From: Patescibacteria group bacterium | GTDB lineage: Bacteria > Patescibacteriota > Microgenomatia > UBA1400 > PJMF01 | Length of the DNA stretch: 38,844 nt | NCBI GenBank assembly: GCA_018816485.1 | Contig: JAHIVL010000061.1 | Span: 1-38,844, forward strand | Direction of reading: 5' to 3' | Part shown: positions 8,502-16,336 of the stretch, piece after piece | Layout of the letters: each line of letters opens with the position of its first letter | Numbering within the stretch: position 1 is the first letter of the stretch | Made by a program: the position numbers and the translations under genes | The notes under the pieces: model-generated | The model's input: only the letters and a program-made list of their open reading frames with translations | Told to the model about the DNA's origin: nothing | Database searches by the model: none

Positions 8502-9710
8502 TTACTCATACCTAAGTGCTTCAATTGGAGAGAGCTTAGACGCTCTTTTAGCTGGTGCCGCTCCAAAGACCAAGCCAACCACGGTAGAAACGCCAAAGGC
8601 TAAAATGACTGCCTGAAGTGTTATTTTCGCTGGGAAATAGATCTGAATAGCCAGTGTTCCGAGGTAAGCTATTAGTAAACCAATTAATCCGCCTAAGACT
8701 GAAAGTACTGCGGCCTCGATTAAGAACTGCATTAAAATTATATTTGGAGTGGCTCCTAAAGCTTTTCTAAGACCAATTTCTCTAGTCCTTTCACTAACGG
8801 AGACTAGCATAATGTTCATGATTCCAATTCCGCCGACAAGTAAAGAAATACTTGAAATTCCTCCAAGCGCAATTGTTAGAACTCCAAGAATACTATTAAT
8901 AGTGTCCAGAATTTCGGATTGATCAAAAACGGAGTATTCGTCTTCATCATATTTTTTTGCCATTTGTTTCTCGATTGCAGAAATGCTTTCTGGAATATTA
9001 TCAGCACTTTTGGTTTTAACAACTATTTCAACAATTTTCTTAGAATCATATTGCTTAAACATGGTTTCTAGAGGAATAAAGATGTATGTATCTAAGCTTG
9101 GACCTCCAAATGAACCACCGGCTTCTTCTTGGACGCCAATCACAGTATAAGTTTGATTGCCAATTTTTACTTTTTTACCAATCGGATCAATGCTTCCGAA
9201 TAATTCTTCTGCAACTTTAAAACCTATGCTTACCACTTTCTTTTTAGAATCATTTTCATTTTTATTAAAAAATCTTCCTTTTGCAATTTTTGTACTTGGC
9301 TGAGCAATAGGGTATTCATGAGTTGAGCCAATCACTGTGACTGATTTATCATTGTTTCTGTAAGAAATATTATCTGTTTGGGTTGTAAATGGAACAACAA
9401 TATCAACAAATTCTCTGATTTTTTGAATTTCTTTTACATCACTCATATCGAGCTTACTATTAGCGAGTGCATTTAATTGGTTCTCTCTGCTAAAGCCCCC
9501 ACCTTCTCCAAAAGGATCACCAGGAAACACTAGAACGGTATTTGCCCCAAGCTCATCAAATTGGTCGGAAATGTAAGCCTGAAGGCCTGTCCCGATTGCT
9601 GTTAGCATTACTACTGAGCCCACTCCAATAATTACACCAAGCATAGTTAAAAATGACCTATATTTGTTGACTAGTATTGCTTTTAGCGCAATTTTGAACG
9701 TATTTAGCAT
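8502..9710 (-). CDS. MacB/FtsX-type ABC transporter permease
   Basis: A 402-residue permease of the MacB/FtsX family. It has an N-terminal helix (about 18-40, with the typical LGVIIGVGSVVMLTAIGTG pattern), a large extracytoplasmic MacB periplasmic-core-like domain (about 45-270), and three C-terminal helices including the conserved VGGIGIMNIMLVSVSERTRE motif. Such permeases act as mechanotransducers, driving export or release of peptides, lipoproteins or lipids rather than classical transport. The start ATG overlaps the stop of the ATPase gene as TAATG, so the two are translationally coupled. Cargo is unknown; in a monoderm, peptide or lipid export is likely. Confidence 0.92.
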   Translation of the reverse strand: MLNTFKIALKAILVNKYRSFLTMLGVIIGVGSVVMLTAIGTGLQAYISDQFDELGANTVLVFPGDPFGEGGGFSRENQLNALANSKLDMSDVKEIQKIREFVDIVVPFTTQTDNISYRNNDKSVTVIGSTHEYPIAQPSTKIAKGRFFNKNENDSKKKVVSIGFKVAEELFGSIDPIGKKVKIGNQTYTVIGVQEEAGGSFGGPSLDTYIFIPLETMFKQYDSKKIVEIVVKTKSADNIPESISAIEKQMAKKYDEDEYSVFDQSEILDTINSILGVLTIALGGISSISLLVGGIGIMNIMLVSVSERTREIGLRKALGATPNIILMQFLIEAAVLSVLGGLIGLLIAYLGTLAIQIYFPAKITLQAVILAFGVSTVVGLVFGAAPAKRASKLSPIEALRYE

Positions 9711-10414
9711 TATTTATTCTTTGTTACGGTACGAACTTTTTTAGTTTTAAAATCTTTGATGATTTCACCATCTTTAAAAACAATCTGTCTTTTGGCAAAC
9801 TGGGCAATTTCTTCTTCATGTGTAACCATAACAATAGTTTTACCTTCTTTATGAAGTTTTAATAAGATATCCATAATTTCATCACCAGATTTTGAATCTA
9901 GGTTTCCTGTTGGCTCATCGGCAAAAATTATGGATGGATTGTTGACTAAAGCTCTAGCAATCGCAACTCTTTGCTGTTGTCCACCAGAAAGTTGGGCTGG
10001 AGTGTTGTGTAATCTGTCTCCTAGTCCAACTTTTTCTAAGATTTCTTTAGCTCTTTTCATTTGTTCAGAATGTTTCACTCCAGTATAAACTAGAGGGAGG
10101 GCAACATTCTCGATAGAAGATGTTCTGGCCAACAGATTAAATTGTTGGAAAATAAAACCAATTTCTATGTTTCGGAGTTTTGCTCTTTCAATTTCATTAT
10201 ATAAACTTACCTCTTTATCCTTGAGAAAAATTTGGCCACTTGTTGGTTCGGCCAAGATACTTGCGACTTGTAAAAAAGTTGATTTTCCAGATCCTGACGG
10301 ACCCATTATTGACACAAATTCACCATTTTTAACCTCTATAGATATATTATTTAGAGCTTTAATAAGGTTGTTACCTAGTTGATAATGTTTGGAAACATTT
10401 TTTAGTTTTAGCAT
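9710..10414 (-). CDS. ABC transporter ATP-binding protein (MacB/LolD type)
   Basis: A 234-residue ATPase that powers the adjoining MacB-like permease from the cytoplasmic face. Walker A is GPSGSGKST (38-46). The signature LSGGQQQRVAIARAL and the Walker B IIFADEPTGNLD follow in order, then the H-loop MVTHEEE. The Q-loop region (IGFIFQQFNLLARTS) is typical of the LolD/MacB/FtsE subgroup. Length and motifs match the family. It is the middle gene of a three-gene operon, 22 bp after the membrane fusion protein gene. Confidence 0.95.
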   Translation of the reverse strand: MLKLKNVSKHYQLGNNLIKALNNISIEVKNGEFVSIMGPSGSGKSTFLQVASILAEPTSGQIFLKDKEVSLYNEIERAKLRNIEIGFIFQQFNLLARTSSIENVALPLVYTGVKHSEQMKRAKEILEKVGLGDRLHNTPAQLSGGQQQRVAIARALVNNPSIIFADEPTGNLDSKSGDEIMDILLKLHKEGKTIVMVTHEEEIAQFAKRQIVFKDGEIIKDFKTKKVRTVTKNK

Positions 10415-10436
10415 TTTTTGTAAATTCTCGTGAGTT

Positions 10437-11480
10437 TTATTGTTCTGGAACTACAATTTCATCAGATTCAGTTAGTCCTTCAAGAATTTCTATGATGTCA
10501 TCTGTTTCCAAACCAATTTTTATTTCTCTTTCTTCTGCCTGATTCTCTCCAGTTTTGACATTTACATATGTTTTATCGTTTCTTTGAGTTATTGAAATTG
10601 TTGGAATGGTAAGTACATCATCTTTGGTTTCGAGGACAATATGAATATCACCATTCATACCAATTCTCAGTAAATTGCCATCAGTTGCCTTATTTAAAGG
10701 AAATTCAATAACAAAAGCAGTGCCACTACTTGTCTCAGTACTTACAAAGGAAACATAACTTACAGTTGTTATGATTGTTTCGTTGGGATATGAATCTAAA
10801 ACTAGATTAGCAGTTTGACCCTCAGAAATAAAAGAGATATCAGATTCATCAACTGCGGCTCTAAATATTAGTGATTCTGGGTTGACGATTTCGAAGTAAT
10901 CACTAGCTAAGAGCTGTACTCCAGTAACTGCAGTTGGCGAGCTGGTTAAAATGCCTTCAAATGGGGCGTAAATAGCGGTATTTTTGATTGCTATATCTTG
11001 AATTTCAACATCGATGACAGTGTTATTTAAGTCCCATTGTTCTTTATCTACTGTTCTTTGTTCTGTAGTTTCAAGTGGTCGGTCTTTAATGTCATCAACT
11101 GTTGTTTCCCAATCCCATCGCTCTTTCATGTAGAGATTTAAGTCTTTTTGAAGGGTTTTGGCTAATGAGGCTCCATCAATTGTAGCAATTGTTTGCCATT
11201 TTTTTACAATATCACCTTCTTGGGCGCCTAAATAAACTACTTTTCCGCCTGCAATGAATCTTAAGCGAGCTTTTTGTTTAGCATCGACATGACCAGAAAC
11301 TTCTAGCATTTTAGTAATAGAATCCTTGACTGGATGTTCAAATTTGAGTTGATCATTATTTTTTGTGGCATTTGAGCGAGCTACGAAGACTAATATTAGT
11401 ATGATAACTATGGCAATTATAGAGGAGAGCTTCCATCTTTTCTTAATTTGACTGAGTACTGAATTAAAAATATTTTTCAT
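10437..11480 (-). CDS. MacA/HlyD-type membrane fusion protein
   Basis: A 347-residue periplasmic-adaptor-like subunit, first gene of the export operon. It has an N-terminal membrane anchor (about residues 16-34), then the first half of a barrel-sandwich (lipoyl-like) domain with GGKVVYLGAQEGDIVKK. A shortened helical hairpin of roughly 50 residues comes next, then the second lipoyl half (TAIYAPFEGIL) and beta-barrel domains. In diderms such proteins connect MacB to TolC. In Gram-positive-like cells they work with MacB-like permeases without an outer-membrane channel, which probably applies here. The hairpin is much shorter than in E. coli MacA. The protein has no lipobox. Confidence 0.88.
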   Translation of the reverse strand: MKNIFNSVLSQIKKRWKLSSIIAIVIILILVFVARSNATKNNDQLKFEHPVKDSITKMLEVSGHVDAKQKARLRFIAGGKVVYLGAQEGDIVKKWQTIATIDGASLAKTLQKDLNLYMKERWDWETTVDDIKDRPLETTEQRTVDKEQWDLNNTVIDVEIQDIAIKNTAIYAPFEGILTSSPTAVTGVQLLASDYFEIVNPESLIFRAAVDESDISFISEGQTANLVLDSYPNETIITTVSYVSFVSTETSSGTAFVIEFPLNKATDGNLLRIGMNGDIHIVLETKDDVLTIPTISITQRNDKTYVNVKTGENQAEEREIKIGLETDDIIEILEGLTESDEIVVPEQ

Positions 11481-11543
11481 TATTTGTTTCTTTACTGAAA
11501 GGTGATTATAACATTGTAATCTATTGTTTGGAGTTTTGTGTTA

Positions 11544-11549
11544 TATAAT
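11544..11549 (+). promoter_or_regulatory. Possible -10 element for the tRNA-Ile gene
   Basis: TATAAT matches the bacterial -10 consensus and lies 33 bp before the tRNA 5' end. No convincing -35 hexamer is seen at 17 bp, where the sequence is CTATTG. It is weak evidence alone but suitably placed. Confidence 0.35.
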
Positions 11550-11582
11550 GATTTTGCAATCTTTTGAGCAGTTTGCACAAGT

Positions 11583-11655
11583 GAGTCGATAGCTCAGTTG
11601 GTAGAGCGGTAAGCTTATACCTTACTGGTCGGGGGTTCGAGTCCCTCTCGACTCA
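11583..11655 (+). tRNA. tRNA-Ile with anticodon UAU
   Basis: All four arms can be folded by hand. The acceptor GAGTCGA pairs perfectly with TCGACTC. The D stem is GCTC/GAGC with an 8-nt loop. The anticodon stem GTAAG/CTTAC closes the loop CTTATAC, placing TAT at positions 34-36. The T stem GGGGG/CCCTC has loop TTCGAGT. The discriminator base is A. No CCA is encoded (CAT follows), so a CCA-adding enzyme is needed. UAU reads AUA (isoleucine). Most bacteria instead read AUA with a CAU tRNA modified to lysidine by TilS, so this is an unusual decoding choice. Confidence 0.93.
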
Positions 11656-11656
11656 C

Positions 11657-11697
11657 ATATTTGTAAAAACCTAGCAATGCTAGGTTTTTACAAATAT
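11657..11697. terminator. Perfect 20-bp inverted repeat directly after the tRNA
   Basis: The arms at 11657-11676 and 11678-11697 are exact reverse complements around a single base. The stem holds the CCTAGC/GCTAGG core with runs of A and T that could serve as a bidirectional terminator. It begins one base after the position where CCA would be added. Confidence 0.65.
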
Positions 11698-11777
11698 ATT
11701 TAAGATGATGAGGGACGTCCAGTGCCCGATCAAGCGAGTTTCTTTTGAAAAATATGGCATGAGCCTGACGAGGGTAA

Positions 11778-11795
11778 GTCCCTCTCGACTCACAT
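11778..11795 (+). repeat. 18-bp copy of the tRNA-Ile 3' end
   Basis: The 18 bases at 11778-11795 are identical to 11641-11658, which cover the 3' part of the T arm, the 3' acceptor strand and three flanking bases. The copy lies 137 bp downstream of the original. Duplicated tRNA 3' ends are a mark of past site-specific integration, so this could be a relict attachment site. The 80 bp in between (about 11698-11777) shows no gene. Confidence 0.6.
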
Positions 11796-11941
11796 TGGGT
11801 GATTATAGAATGATATAATTAGTTATAGTTAGTAACTATTTATATAAATTAAACAGCAAAATATAAATTATCAAAAATAGAATAATATGATGTGCCCCGA
11901 TAAAGAAAAATTCGATAATTTCGTCTTTAAGAGGATATGAT

Positions 11942-12118
11942 GTGAAAACAGAAACAATAAAAACATCCGATCTTGAGGTTAACTTGGATATTAAAAGCGT
12001 TGATTGGCAAGAAGTTGCTCAAGACATGCATGTTTTTGTTGAATATATTAGAGCTATTCTTAGAAGTGAACAGAACGTATTAATGTTAGCCTTGTTGGAC
12101 AACATAAAATGTGTATAG
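11942..12118 (+). pseudogene. 5' fragment of an unidentified gene, cut by a repeat element
   Basis: A GTG-started frame preceded by AAGAGG at ribosome-binding distance encodes about 55 residues (VKTETIKTSDLEVNLD...), then runs into the 52-bp repeat at 12106 and stops at 12118 with repeat-derived codons. The good start region and abrupt end suggest the 5' part of a gene truncated by insertion or rearrangement. The product family is not recognisable. The stretch before it (11796-11941) shows no gene. Confidence 0.4.
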
Positions 12119-12157
12119 TAATAGTTTAAAAATGTGCACTTTTCCTTGATCCTAGTA
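12106..12157. repeat. 52-bp dispersed repeat, copy 1 (possible insertion-sequence end)
   Basis: The segment matches 32059-32110 at 51 of 52 bases and in the same orientation. Internally it carries two spaced copies of an AAATGTG(C/T)A motif, about 23 bp apart, and then CTTTTCCTTGATCC. Repeated TGTGCA-type motifs near a terminus are seen at IS21-family ends, so a solo element end is possible, but no intact element is present in the window. Here it separates a truncated plus-strand gene from transposase debris. Confidence 0.6.
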
Positions 12158-12363
12158 ATACTACCAATTACACAAGGATCAAAGCAAACTAAGATTACAA
12201 CTTGTCTACCTCTAAAGCTAAACCAAACCCCATCCAATGCTAGATATCCGGATCTTTTTGGATGAAATATATTATCTATAGTTAAAAACTTTTGTAGTCT
12301 TTCTAGCAAATCGCTAAGTTTTTCATTCCACAAATCTAGATTTCCGTTATAATTTTCCAGCAA
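12158..12363 (-). pseudogene. Transposase fragment (MULE/DDE-like)
   Basis: The minus-strand frame reads WNEKLSDLLERLQKF, then YLALDGVWFSFRGRQVVIL. The latter resembles the first catalytic strand (DGxxF) of MULE-type or IS256-like DDE transposases. It has neither a proper N-terminus nor the rest of the catalytic domain: its 3' side is cut at the 52-bp repeat and its 5' side joins a different transposase remnant. The family is a tentative call from a short segment. Confidence 0.45.
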
Positions 12364-12500
12364 TATCTACTGGTGATTTCCCACCAATCTTAATTTTTTG
12401 ATCTGGATTCATATATATTGTCGCTATCTGTTCCAAGAATTAAGATTTTATGTAGCTGTAAGAATCTTTTTTTGAAACTTTCTAAATCATCATAGTTACG
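12364..12500 (-). pseudogene. C-terminal remnant of an rve-type (IS3/IS481-like) transposase
   Basis: Reading the minus strand from 12500 gives RNYDDLESFKKRFLQLHKI and, after a frame change near 12412, KIKIGGKSPVDI. The combination of a Y-x-x-L-x-x-F helix followed by GGKSPVD is the usual C-terminal end of IS3/IS481 integrase-core transposases. The two parts are in different frames, so the gene is dead. From 12501 to 12548 I see nothing else. Confidence 0.4.
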
Positions 12501-12548
12501 TTATTTAACAAGAGTTAATTCACTTACCTTCAGCCAAAAAATTTACTC

Positions 12549-14066
12549 TTAATCCCTTCCCCGCCAAAAATATAGCTCAAGATACTGCATGCCTATTTTT
12601 TGAATATGGCATAGTTGTCTAAATGCACCATAAGCTTTTTCAGTCATTTTATTTTCTAAATCATGATCTAATAAAACTTTAATAAGTTCATTAGTAGATT
12701 CTTCAACTACCCCTTCTTTAACCACTGGCAAACCAGTTTCCTCCCATGGTTCTAGGTCATCACTATCTCCAACCTGAATGATTCCATTAATGTGACTCAA
12801 TATATCTTTGACTGCCACTGGATAGCCAAACATCATCATGATAATTTTTGCCCAAGCAGCCTCAATAGCCTGGTTGCCCCAACCTTCATGGGTAGGAACA
12901 TAAAGAACACCATCTACAATTCCGCTTTTAATGAAACTATAAAATGAGTGTTTACCAGCCGATTGATCCTCATTAGTATATTGAGCATCTGCCACAATGT
13001 CATCTCCAATAAAAACTAATTTTACGCCCATCTCTTTGGCGTACTCTTTAATTTTTGAATAATATTCACTATCAAAATCAGCCGATTGGATAACTAACAA
13101 AAAAATATTGCTTTCTGAATCAAATGTTTTAGAGCTACGTCCAACTCCATTTTCATGATTCTCTAGCAGCTTTCTTTTATCTTGAATGCTTTTCACGATT
13201 CTTATGGCTGTTTGATAGCCTTTATTTTTTCTAGTTCTGGTTGTAAGTGCCAAAACTAAATCATTTTCTTTAATGCCATATTTTTCTAGTAGCTCTTTTT
13301 TATCTTCTTGTGACATTTCTTCAACTTCTTTGTCAAAGTCGAAACCGTCTGGAATAAAGGTTGATACTACTCCTTTTCGCTTTTTTAATTCTGCTTGAGC
13401 TATAGTATTGATACAAATATGTCGAGTATTTTCAAAGTTTGGTGCTGTAATTTTATTCACAAGCTTGTTAATTTTTTCATATTTACTGACATATTTGGTT
13501 GCATCAGGTCCTTCCCAATAAAAATCATGATGATGTAAAATAAATCTAGTTTCTGGTCGATTTTTAATTACCTCGTGGACGGCAACTGCAGCCTGAATAT
13601 GTAAAAATGGCAAAGCTGAAAGATTTCTAATATGGACTATATCAAGTCTATTTTCATCAATAAATGTAATCATTTGCTGGTAAATAACATCAGCACCATT
13701 GTTAATTTTTGTTAACAGTGCATTTTCTTGTTGATCTAAAGTTTCTTGATCCAGATCTGCCATATCCTGATCTAAAATTTTATCTCTTAAACAAGTAACG
13801 TTTTTATTGTGGTAATCTAGTTCTGGAGAATTTGAACTGATCTCACTTTCTGTAGTATCGGCTGCTAGAGAAAAGGTTTTCGCCCCAAGACTATTTAAAA
13901 ATACTTGAGTTTCTTGTGCTTGTAGAGAAACTCCGTCTGTGCCATATAAAAAGTAGTGTATCTGTCCTATTTGTTTGTCCTTAATTATATTCGACATTTC
14001 TTCTAAAGAAAGTTTCGGTGTCTCAATTATTAATGGTCTTTTTTTAGCTTCTTCTTTTGCAAACAT
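12549..14066 (-). CDS. GT4-like glycosyltransferase
   Basis: A 505-residue GT-B type glycosyltransferase. The N-terminal half holds the acceptor-side Rossmann domain, with DIVHIRNLSALPFLHIQAA and RFILHHHDFYWEG, typical of the H-x-H-D segment before the linker. The C-terminal half opens with FIPDGFDFD and ALTTRTRKNKG (the usual start of the donor domain). It continues to GWGNQAIEAAWAKI, in place of the E-x7-E donor-binding region of GT4 enzymes. It transfers a sugar from a nucleotide donor to an unknown acceptor. The N-terminal extension (about 110 residues) is longer than usual. It stands alone between transposase remnants, so it may be a transferred gene or the survivor of a broken glycan locus. 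Confidence 0.72.
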   Translation of the reverse strand: MFAKEEAKKRPLIIETPKLSLEEMSNIIKDKQIGQIHYFLYGTDGVSLQAQETQVFLNSLGAKTFSLAADTTESEISSNSPELDYHNKNVTCLRDKILDQDMADLDQETLDQQENALLTKINNGADVIYQQMITFIDENRLDIVHIRNLSALPFLHIQAAVAVHEVIKNRPETRFILHHHDFYWEGPDATKYVSKYEKINKLVNKITAPNFENTRHICINTIAQAELKKRKGVVSTFIPDGFDFDKEVEEMSQEDKKELLEKYGIKENDLVLALTTRTRKNKGYQTAIRIVKSIQDKRKLLENHENGVGRSSKTFDSESNIFLLVIQSADFDSEYYSKIKEYAKEMGVKLVFIGDDIVADAQYTNEDQSAGKHSFYSFIKSGIVDGVLYVPTHEGWGNQAIEAAWAKIIMMMFGYPVAVKDILSHINGIIQVGDSDDLEPWEETGLPVVKEGVVEESTNELIKVLLDHDLENKMTEKAYGAFRQLCHIQKIGMQYLELYFWRGRD

Positions 14067-14144
14067 GATACGTGGGTTACTATCAAAATAGTTTTAATTT
14101 TATATTGTATATCAAATATGTGAATTCTAAAGCAGTTGTATAGA

Positions 14145-14272
14145 TCACTCACATTTTGGAATATTACTTTTTAAAAAATTGATAGGCGACACATAGTTTA
14201 GTGAAGTGTGTGGTCTTCTGTAGTTATACCAATTTAAGTACTCTAATCCATAACTAGGCATTCTTAATATAT
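14145..14272 (-). pseudogene. C-terminal remnant of an IS3/IS481-type transposase
   Basis: The minus strand encodes GLEYLNWYNYRRPHTSLNYV, then SPINFLKSNIPKCE and a stop. The YN-x-x-RPH-x-SL-x-x-x-SP pattern is diagnostic for the end of rve-type transposases (IS3 orfB, IS481). Only about 40 residues remain, and they abut the end of the surface-protein gene at 14273, so the insertion or later deletion joined the two sequences here. Confidence 0.7.
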
Positions 14273-16330
14273 TTAAAGTAGTAGGAATAATGCTGTGCCG
14301 ACACCTAGTGTCACTAAGCCTGCCTTTAGCCAATTAAGCCAGTCTTCAGGACCAGTTTGTGGAAGAGTAGGTGGTAATTCCGGTTGAACTTGTGCTAATG
14401 GAACCGTACATGTGACAGAGTCAGGGTAGCTTTCTAATCTACATCTATTTGATCCATCAGCTGTTGTTAGACAGATATGACTACTGTTTGAACAGTCTGC
14501 ATTAGTCACACAAATTTCATTACAGCCTGGAGTTGGAGTGGAAGTAGGCGTAGACGTTGGAGTCGAAGTAGGTGTAGGAGTAGGAGTTGGCGTTGGCGTT
14601 GGCGTTGTAGCTGGAGAACAACTAGTGCTAGAAAGATTAGATTCTAGTCTGCAAACTTGATTATCTCCTGATTCATAACAAACGTAATCTTCACTAACTG
14701 TTTGACAGTTTGCATTGGTTTCACAAGCTTCGTTACAAGCATATTCTTCTTCCTCTTCAAAGATTGCTAGTGGTAATTCACATACATGAGAGGTGTCGTT
14801 GTCAGTAGTTACTGTAGCGACATTATTTAAGGTTTCTACAGTAGGGTTAGCAACGACCTGGACTTTAAATTCTATCGTTCTTACGTCAGTATCTTCAATT
14901 ACACCGTAATCTATGGTCACTCTTCTTGTAGTTGCATTGTATGTAATGCCATCAGTATTTTCGGCATCTTCAACAAAGATTAAACCTTCAGGGAGTTGAT
15001 CTACAACTATTACGTCTCCTGTTGTAGTTCCATTAGCATTGACAGAAACTCTGTAGACAAATTCTTGGCCTGGTTGAACTTCTGCATTAGCTAATATTTC
15101 TGTACCATCAAAGTCAGTGAATGCCTGCTTTTCAATACATTGAGCAGTTCCATGAGGTAGGATTGAGTGATTAACCTCACAGATACTACCAGTATCTAAT
15201 GGTTCTTTTTGTAAAGATTGAGGAGGGAAAATGTAGACGAGAGCACTATTAGTAAATTTGCCTAATTCTGGTTGATCAATTACTTTGACAACAAATCCGA
15301 GAGTTACTGTTTCATCTTCCAAGACTCCAAAGTTTACAAATATCGTGTTATCTCCAGCGTCATTAGATATATATTGTTCGCTAGAAGCTAAAGCTCTAAC
15401 AAATTCAAAATTATCTGGAATTAAGTCATAGAGCTTAACTTCACCATTCGTTTTGTTGGTTGCATCAACAGTAAGGTAATAAACGTATTCTTCACCTATA
15501 GTAAGAGCACTTCCAGCAGGCACAATTTCAGAAGCTGATTCAGCTGGGTCACCGGTATAAAGTTGTTTGCTCGTACATTCAGCAGTACCTGCTAGAATAT
15601 TAAATTGATATTGACAGGTTGATTTTGAATCAGCATTGTTATTTGTTGTTACTGTTGCAGAGTTAATAACTAATTGATCTGGAGCGGAAATAACTTCTAC
15701 CATAAACTCAACTTTGATTGTTTCATTTTTGGTCATGCCATCTAAATTAAGAGTAACAATATCCATATGTCCGCCATCCATATATCGAACTGTTAGTCCA
15801 GGTGTGTTACTAGAGTTTTCTACGAATTTTAAACTTTGTGGCAAAACATCAACAATCTCAACTGCGCCTTGAGTATCTTCAGGTGAAGATACAGTTAGAC
15901 TAAAGACAAGTTGATCACCAATATTAAACATACCTGGTTCAACTATTACTTTGATGGGCTTGGTAATTGCTTTGGCAGAGAAATCATCTTGAGCAATTTT
16001 GCTTTCGCAAATTGCATTTCCTTTTGGAACAGTGAAACTTGTTGCGCAGTAATTGTTGTTATCAGTAGTTGCGCTTGGTCTTGATGCTGGAGCATTAGGT
16101 GCTACTGGCGTAGTTTCTTCACCTTTTTGAGTTACTTGTTTTTGAGAAATGAAAACACCAGTCAATGCGACAACTATGAAGAAAATTATTCCAACAATAG
16201 CAAAAATATTTTTGAAATTATTTTTCTTTTTCGGAGTTGGGTTATTTTTGACCATATTAACATTACTACCAACACCAGTACTAGGAATTTTGGTATAAAA
16301 AGCTTGTGGTTGTGTGTTAGTGTTTTCCAT
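14273..16330 (-). CDS. LPxTG-anchored surface protein with DUF11-like repeats
   Basis: A 685-residue surface protein. An N-terminal membrane segment lies at about residues 41-62. Three beta-rich DUF11-like blocks follow, each opening with a cysteine pair such as CATSFTVPKGNAICESK, CQYQFNILAGTAECTSK and CEVNHSILPHGTAQC. A cysteine-rich module (CNEACETNANC...CRLES) comes next, then a Pro/Thr/Ser linker, a second module (CNEICVTNADC), and a C-terminal LPQTG followed by a hydrophobic helix. LPxTG is the sortase recognition site. The protein ends directly in the hydrophobic stretch without the usual basic tail, and a transposase remnant abuts the stop codon, so the extreme C-terminus may have been lost. 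It lies 6 bp after the other surface-protein gene, in one operon. Confidence 0.85.
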   Translation of the reverse strand: MENTNTQPQAFYTKIPSTGVGSNVNMVKNNPTPKKKNNFKNIFAIVGIIFFIVVALTGVFISQKQVTQKGEETTPVAPNAPASRPSATTDNNNYCATSFTVPKGNAICESKIAQDDFSAKAITKPIKVIVEPGMFNIGDQLVFSLTVSSPEDTQGAVEIVDVLPQSLKFVENSSNTPGLTVRYMDGGHMDIVTLNLDGMTKNETIKVEFMVEVISAPDQLVINSATVTTNNNADSKSTCQYQFNILAGTAECTSKQLYTGDPAESASEIVPAGSALTIGEEYVYYLTVDATNKTNGEVKLYDLIPDNFEFVRALASSEQYISNDAGDNTIFVNFGVLEDETVTLGFVVKVIDQPELGKFTNSALVYIFPPQSLQKEPLDTGSICEVNHSILPHGTAQCIEKQAFTDFDGTEILANAEVQPGQEFVYRVSVNANGTTTGDVIVVDQLPEGLIFVEDAENTDGITYNATTRRVTIDYGVIEDTDVRTIEFKVQVVANPTVETLNNVATVTTDNDTSHVCELPLAIFEEEEEYACNEACETNANCQTVSEDYVCYESGDNQVCRLESNLSSTSCSPATTPTPTPTPTPTPTSTPTSTPTSTPTPGCNEICVTNADCSNSSHICLTTADGSNRCRLESYPDSVTCTVPLAQVQPELPPTLPQTGPEDWLNWLKAGLVTLGVGTALFLLL

Positions 16331-16336
16331 TTTTAT

